A stretch of 64,000 nucleotides of DNA from NCBI GenBank assembly GCA_016801885.1, contig CM028885.1:866955-930954 (forward strand), written 5' to 3'. Origin of the DNA: Toxotes chatareus (Eukaryota; Chordata; Actinopteri; Toxotidae). Shown in pieces: positions 58,321-64,000 of this stretch (position 1 is the stretch's first letter; each line of letters opens with the position of its first letter). The translations under genes and the position numbers were made by a program. The notes beneath the pieces are model-generated. The model saw only the letters and a list, made by a program, of their open reading frames with translations. It searched no databases and had not been told where the DNA came from.

Positions 58321-58515
58321 TCTGAAGTCACAAAAACAGGGAACAGTAAATATCATTGTTACTCAACATGTTTGGAAAACAAAGTCAGACTTGACAAGGT
58401 TGAAGAAAACTACTAATCAGTCATGAACCATAAACAGGCTCATGATCCTCTTTACTGTTTCCATAATGAACAGTGACAGTAAAAGGACTGTACATTATTC
58501 ATCTGTGTTAATACA

Positions 58516-59446
58516 TCAGATGATTTTTGGCTGAACACAACAACCTTCTGAGGTGTTTGGAAATTTCTTTCATTTTCAGTCCGTATATATCAGTGGATTA
58601 AACAAAGAATGATAAGCAATTCCTTGTAGCGTCATTATTAAACGAGCAGTTTTTGGAAAGTTGGATTCCACTCGAGCTATACTGATATCATACACACTCA
58701 AACAGGAGGAGCTGATTAAAACCAACAGGTGAGGTAAACAGGTCTCTGCAGCTTTTTTCCTGACTTCTCTACAACTTCGATAGGATATTATAAATATCTT
58801 TGTATATGTGAAAATTATGAAGAGCATAGGGAGGAGTGCAAGATCTAATAAAATGACCACACCATAAATAATAATGAATCTTGATCTCACACATTGAAGC
58901 TGGTAAATTGAATTGTTACAAAATATTCCATTTAAAGTAAAGTTACACAGTTTAGCTTCAGCAGTCGCTATTGCAAGGACTGAAATATGTAAAACAGGTA
59001 CAATCCAAGCTAAAAGCAGCAAAATACTCACAGTGGTTTTTCTCATGATAGTTGGATATTGTAGAGGTTTACATATAGACACATACCTGTCATAGGCCAT
59101 GGCTGACAACAGTAAGAATTCTGAACATCCTACAGAGTAACATACAAAAAACTGAAAGACACAGGCTGAATATGATATGATCTGTTTTTCGGACAAAAGG
59201 TCAGTCAGAAGCTTTGGGTAAATATTAGTGCTGTAAAGAATAGAGTTGATCAGCAAAGCTGCAATGAAAATGTACATAGGCTCATGGAGGTTTCTGTGGA
59301 TCACAATAAGGTACACTATAGTAGAATTACTGCAGATTATTAGAATATAAACTGCAAACATGATGAAAAAAATAAACATATCTGTATTTATTAACTTCCA
59401 CAATCCCGTTAAGAGATATGTATGTAACATTTAACTCATCATCCAT
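58516..59446 (-). pseudogene. Odorant receptor OR-7, frameshifted pseudogene
   Basis: Closest in TM2-TM3 to OR-6 (LLINSILYSTNIYPKLLTDLLSEK region, VCYSVGCSEF). The normal ATG is at 59446, but a frameshift in the A run near 59367 disrupts TM1. A 2-bp TA insertion near 58588 breaks TM7 (PLFNPLIYTD then stop at 58576). A further extra T near 58525 lies close to the original stop. The 284-residue open frame (59430-58576) uses an unnatural start. The promoter module remains upstream. Either a young pseudogene or, less likely, sequencing errors in homopolymers. Confidence 0.87.
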
Positions 59447-59660
59447 GAATGTTTTCTTAAACTAAATAATCAGTTATAACAGATAACAGATAATAGTACA
59501 TAACCAATGTACATTCACAATAATAGTGTCACTTTTTACCATCACACCAACATATAACCTTTACTGTGTGTCATTCACTTACAGATACCAGACCTGAAAT
59601 GAACTTGATGCACGTTCATCACTAAGACCCAGAGAGTGAACAGTCCAAGTCTGTAGAGAG

Positions 59661-59698
59661 TTTTTATCGGTTTGCTTCACCCTCTAAGGATCTCATTA
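59661..59698 (-). promoter_or_regulatory. Putative OR-7 promoter module
   Basis: Minus-strand TAATGA core at 59693-59698 and GATAAAAACTCT at about 59659-59669. Retained although the ORF is broken. Confidence 0.5.
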
Positions 59699-59720
59699 GA
59701 TTCTCCGACAGGTGGGGAAC

Positions 59721-60620
59721 ACGAGTGAGATGAACGCAGTACAGACTTTTTTTTTTTTCCAGCTCCTTGTTACACAAAGTTTTATTAGTAAAAACTTTAA
59801 CTTTGAATGCTGGATTCTCAGATGCTTAGAGACCTAAAATGTGCATGCGGCAGATAGAAAGGTTCAGTTAAGCTTTATATTAATGTCCTTTAAAATAATA
59901 ATCAGTTAAAAGCCAAAGAGTCCATTTTAAATTCTTAGAAGATGCGTATTAACATTAATGTGTTGATAAGACTAAACACTTTAATAATAGTATCCTAAAC
60001 ATGTTTACTGTTACATTATAAGACATGTAAGACACTTGTTAAAGATAAAATCAATAGTTTATCTTGAACTGGATGAAACCAGACTGAACAACATTTCTGG
60101 GAAGAAGTTAGTTTCGAATATTACTCCCAGATTCCTGAAAGCCTGCTTAATGTTACTTGATAAACAGTGAAGATTAGCACCAGAAGAGCTGAATGAATTA
60201 GGGGGACCGAACAGCAGTGGCCGATCTACATTACTCCCTAGGCGAGAACCCTAACCCTAATCGCACAGGAATTATAGGCCTGTATTTATAATATGAATGA
60301 AATGTGCGTTATTTGGAAGAAAGTTGAGGTGACTTTAGCCCATTAATTCCATTAGAGTATTGCTCTATACAGTGGACCCCCCGCCCCTTGTCCGTTTCAT
60401 TTGGGAGAGACCCGGAGGTGAACTGTCCCCTGCGACCCCCTCCCCTTTCCCCTCCTCACACAGCTTCTGAGCACGGCACCTTCTCAGGTTCCGAATTTGC
60501 CAATTCCCAACACAGTAATATGATAGACAAAAGAAAACCACTTAGTGGCGCAGATTTATTTATTTATTTTCACGTGGTTGTGCCCGCCCGAGCCAAAAAC
60601 CGCCACTGCCGAACAGAATG
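59721..60620. other. Noncoding, nothing recognised
   Basis: AT-rich with a T run (59747-59758). No gene or clear repeat. Confidence 0.4.
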
Positions 60621-61200
60621 ACCTGAGACCTATCCTTTTTAAATTTAGGGACATTTTGGGACATCAGGGATTTAATATCAGAGAGGGCAGTTGTGAGATT
60701 TGCTTGACTCCTGGGATCTGTGGGAATTTTCTGTATGTACAACTGAGTGTCGTCATCATAAAAATGGTAAAGTATATCAAGACTTTGAGTAACTTGGCAA
60801 AGAGGCAGTATGTCTAAGGAAACGAAAGGGGACCAAGAACAGAGCCTTGAGGGACACCACTTCTCAGCTGAGCTGTCGAGGAAACAAAGTTACCCAGAGA
60901 TAAGGAGAAGTTCTTATAGAAAGGTATGAACGTAGAAAGGTAAGAGCTGTGTTCTTGAATCCTACCCAAGTGTATAAGTGATGTAAGAGGCTGCAATGGT
61001 CCACCGTATCAAAGGTGGCGCTTAAATATAAGAGAACTAAAATCCAGCAGTCACCTCTGTCTGCAGTTTGCAACAGGTCATCAGTAAAAACTATTTCCAC
61101 CTTTTCTTCAGTCAGAAACATGGTATATACTGTTGCAACTTCTCTAGGTGGAGTTGATATAGCATGAAAAGTGGGATTTTCACCAGTAAGAGGCACTGTA
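60621..61200 (-). pseudogene. LINE RT fragment
   Basis: The minus strand shows LLYLSATFDTVDHCSLLHHL and RSGVPQGSVLGPLSF, RT palm motifs of a Jockey-superfamily LINE, across two frames (61070-60814). Upstream and downstream parts are decayed. Confidence 0.7.
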
Positions 61201-61460
61201 GATTGTTGTGGAAGTTCAGGTTTATGACTGCACAAGGCAATTTGCAGGCAACACCAAAAACTGCCGTGAATTGTCAGAAATTGCCGTGGGCCTTGCTTGG
61301 CAGTTCCCCCCCCCCCCATGACCCCCCTTCCCCTAATTCTAGGGGAGGCTTTAATATGCAAATGAAAATGCTGTGAGCTATACAAATGCAAATCAGGGTA
61401 GCAGTAATTATAGACTTAAATTTTAGCTTTAATTGATTTATTTAATGAAAGTATGACAGA
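61201..61460. other. Noncoding with C run
   Basis: A poly(C) run lies at about 61308-61317. No gene recognised. Confidence 0.4.
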
Positions 61461-64000
61461 TTAATTACTGTGTCTGTCATTAGCAATGGCCAATGTTATG
61501 TAAAAAAAGAGGTAACACTTTATTTGAAGATCCAAAGGCATGCGCGAAAGGCTGTCAGCATCTCCATTAGCTCTGCTGGGTCGGTACTTAATGGAGAACT
61601 GAAAGTCAGCGAGTTCAGCTACCCATCTACGGGTGGTTGCGTTTAACTTAGCCGTGGTTAGCACATATGTGAGAGGATTATTATCTGTATAAACTTTGAA
61701 TGGTGGCGAGTAGAAGAGATAGTCCCTGAACCTCTCACAGATGGCCCACTTCATAGCTAGGAATTCTAGCTTTCCTGAGTGGAGGTGGTAGTTTTTCTCT
61801 GGAGATGTCAAAGACTCATACGTGATCACTACGAGCCTTCCCTGCTGTCGTTAATAAAGCACCACCCTGAGCCCCTCTTGGGAGGCATCACAATGTAGGA
61901 TAAAAGGCTATTCAAAGTCCGGGTACCCTAACACTGGTGGCTGGGAGAGAGAGTCAGTGAGCTGGCAGAGCACCTCTTGATGTTCTGCTGACCATGTGAT
62001 AGGATGAGCTGATGGTAACTGGCCTCCGCCTTTGTCTTTCTTCCTGTTGCCGCTCGCCTGTTTCTACTTCCTCTTTACTAGTTTGTCTGAGGAGAGAAGG
62101 TCATAGAGAGGCTTTGCTGTGTGGGAGAAGTTTGGTATATAACTGCGATAGCATGATACAAATTCCAGTAGCTTCCTTAACTCCCCTATTGTGGTTGGCT
62201 TCCACTGCTTTAGAGCCTGCACTGGAGCAATGTCCGCAGGCTCTATGGTGTGGCCATCTTTGGTGACCAGCCTCCCCAGGAACCTCACCTGGCTTTTAAA
62301 TATCTCACATTTTCAGGACTGGTCTTCAAATGTCTGAGAGTGGACTAAGTTGTCATCCAAGTAAGGCAAACATATTTCATCCCTGAGGCCCATCAGGCAT
62401 TCCTCCATTGATCTCTGGAACTCTGATGGTGCAGATGATAAACAGAATTCTCACCCACTCATACAGATCCCAACGTATGATAAATGCAGTGAGGGGACGA
62501 CTTGACTCTTCCAGGGAGCCTTGGTGATAGGCCTTCCCTTGGTCTAGGACCGAGAACCAGGAGCTTCCTTTCAGGCTGTTGAGCATATCTTGTGTGCGGG
62601 GTATTGGTTGGGGATGGACTTCCTATTTAGCTCCCTATAATCAATGCACAGACGGAGGCTTCCATCCTTTTTGCGCACAATGGGACTGGAGTATGAAGAC
62701 TTCGATTTTGTGAGCCAGCCCCTGTTTAATAAGTCCTCCAAGTACTCTTTAACCTTTTTATGAAGTGTATGTGCGCTTTACAAGGGTGGGTTCACTGAGG
62801 CGATGTCAGGTTTCGCCTTGGGAGCCAGGGCGGTCTTATTTCGTTTTAGTGTTTCCTGTTTTACTTTTGGTTATGCTGTAGTTTCCGGTTGTTCAGTTTT
62901 TCCCTCTTGTTCCAGGTGTCTTGAGTTCCCTCTCCTCGTGTGCTCCTTCCACCTCCTGATTGCCCTCCCCCCTTAATGTGTTTCACCTGTGTGTAATTGT
63001 CTCTCCTCCCCCTGATGTATTTAAGTCCCTGTCCTCCCTGCACTCGTCGCCAGATTGTCTTATGTGTTCTTTGTGTTCTTACCAAGCTTTCCAGCGTTTG
63101 TTTCTGATTGATTATTTGTGTATGACCTCTGCCGTGATTTGTTTGGACCCCGAGCTGCCTAACCCTTGTTGTACCTCTGCCTTCCTGGACTGACTTTCTG
63201 TTATACCGACCTTGGACTGATTAAACCGTTGATACTCCTGAATACTGACTCTGCGCCTGTGTCCTCTCAACCTATAACGTTAGTATTGACAGGCGAATCT
63301 TGAGCTGCAGCGAGGGAATGGCACCCACATCATGTTCATCCTGAGCAAAAGCTCCACACTCCTCTCTTAGAAGCTGTCTAACCTGCTGCTGTTTTGCAAG
63401 GGGAAGATGACTGAGTGGAACTGGAGGGTCCCACTTGTTCTCTCTCTCCTCCCTTGTTTTATTTTCTTGTGTGTCTGGTGGTGCCTGTTTTGCTTTTGGG
63501 GTTTCTGCCTCCGTCTGGTTGACTTGACTGGTGTTGTATCTGCAGGGTAGATTGTTATAACTCTCTGCATCTGTCCCAGTATGGTCTTGGGGGTAACCAG
63601 ATGTCATGTGTAGTGATGTTTGTGACTGGAATAATGCCACGTGATCAGCTTCCTTTCTGTAAATGTACTACACCTTTTTCTATCTCCAGCCCCTCTGGCA
63701 ACTGAGCAGGTGGACAGGTTTCAAATAAAACATCCTGTTGGTCTGGGAGTGTGCCTGCTCTAACACTGCACTTTACTGTTCTTGTTCTTGGCCTGCTGGG
63801 ATAGATGTAATCTCCCTAGCTGTCTTTACTGTGCCTTCACCAAGCCCATCATGCCCGCTTCTCATTACTTTCAGAAATACCTCTGCTTTCTTACAATCAA
63901 AGGAGAATGCTGCACTGACTGCCTCTGCAACAATACATAGGGGTTTTATGCCCCTTGCTAACACATGCTTAATCACATTATAACCAATGATTGGCTGCTC
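61461..64000 (-). mobile_element. Ty3/Gypsy element 2, interrupted, runs off the window
   Basis: Minus-strand order: post-protease region (63976-63660, GIKPLCIVAEAVSAAF), RT entry (63640-63300, LLREECGAFAQDEHDVG), then an LTR insertion. RT follows (62760-62377: KSSYSSPIVRK-like stretch, FSVLDQGKAYHQG), the region after the YxDD part (62288-62064, RFLGRLVTKDGHTIEP), and RNase H (61829-61500: EKNYHLHSGKLEFLAMKWA, VYTDNNPLTYVL). Frame breaks and a missing integrase show it is dead. Gag would lie beyond 64000. Confidence 0.85.
62804..63291 (+). mobile_element. Solo LTR inserted in Gypsy-2 RT
   Basis: 488 bp from TGTCAGG to ATTGACA with GGCGA on both sides (62799-62803 and 63292-63296). It contains GATGTATTTAAGTCC (63015), a TATA-like box as in repeat E. 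It separates the RT entry motif from the RT fingers. Confidence 0.9.

Noticed and set aside
60245..60262. CCCTAACCCTAA telomere-like sequence
   Set aside because: Only about two units; too short to mark a telomere or interstitial telomeric block.

Overview
The window is teleost-fish-like nuclear DNA. It holds intronless odorant-receptor (OR) reading frames in a tandem array on the minus strand, set in dense fish-type repeats: L2/CR1-like and other Jockey-superfamily LINEs, a Penelope-like element, BEL/Pao and Ty3/Gypsy retrotransposons, hAT and pogo-like DNA transposons, and tRNA-derived SINEs. No bacterial or plasmid feature is present, and no housekeeping gene was recognised.

The only plausible host genes are seven OR copies, all on the minus strand. 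Five are intact 308-codon frames (2515-3441, 14327-15253, 23455-24381, 26903-27829, 53817-54743). Two are broken (6847-7616 and 58516-59446). Most copies lie in a shared duplication unit of about 2-2.7 kb with common 5' and 3' flanks. About 180-250 bp upstream of the start codon, four intact copies and one pseudogene keep a TAATTA/TAATGA homeodomain-type site next to an ATAAAA box, a likely OR promoter. The intact copy at 53817-54743 has lost this block, and 51851-51965 looks like a unit from which the OR itself was deleted.

Layout: 1-2.3 kb, MITE and LINE debris; 2.3-7.6 kb, OR-1, LINE fragments and OR-2 pseudogene; 7.6-13.2 kb, LINEs carrying two solo LTRs; 13.2-15.7 kb, OR-3; 15.7-19.4 kb, a LINE head and a decayed Gypsy element; 19.4-22 kb, a duplicated repeat block with two later insertions; 22-28 kb, OR-4, SINEs and OR-5; 28.1-49.2 kb, a nest of transposons; 49.2-53.8 kb, a SINE, a LINE tail and LTR debris; 53.8-59.7 kb, OR-6, LINE, Penelope-like and repeat-B pieces, and OR-7 pseudogene; 60-64 kb, a LINE fragment and a second Gypsy element carrying a solo LTR.

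The transposon nest is the most striking structure. A LINE (head 28.7-29.56 kb, continuing at 46.0 kb) is split by a BEL/Pao element with both LTRs (29.56-46.0 kb). The BEL leader is split by a pogo-like element (30019-36417, TA target), which is itself split by an antisense LINE (31845-35125). The BEL reverse transcriptase is split by a hAT element (39648-43231, 8-bp target duplication), whose transposase is split by a 2.8-kb LTR-like unit (40173-42953). Target duplications or restored reading frames support most of these levels. I found no new coding system. The novelty lies in OR evolution and transposon archaeology.
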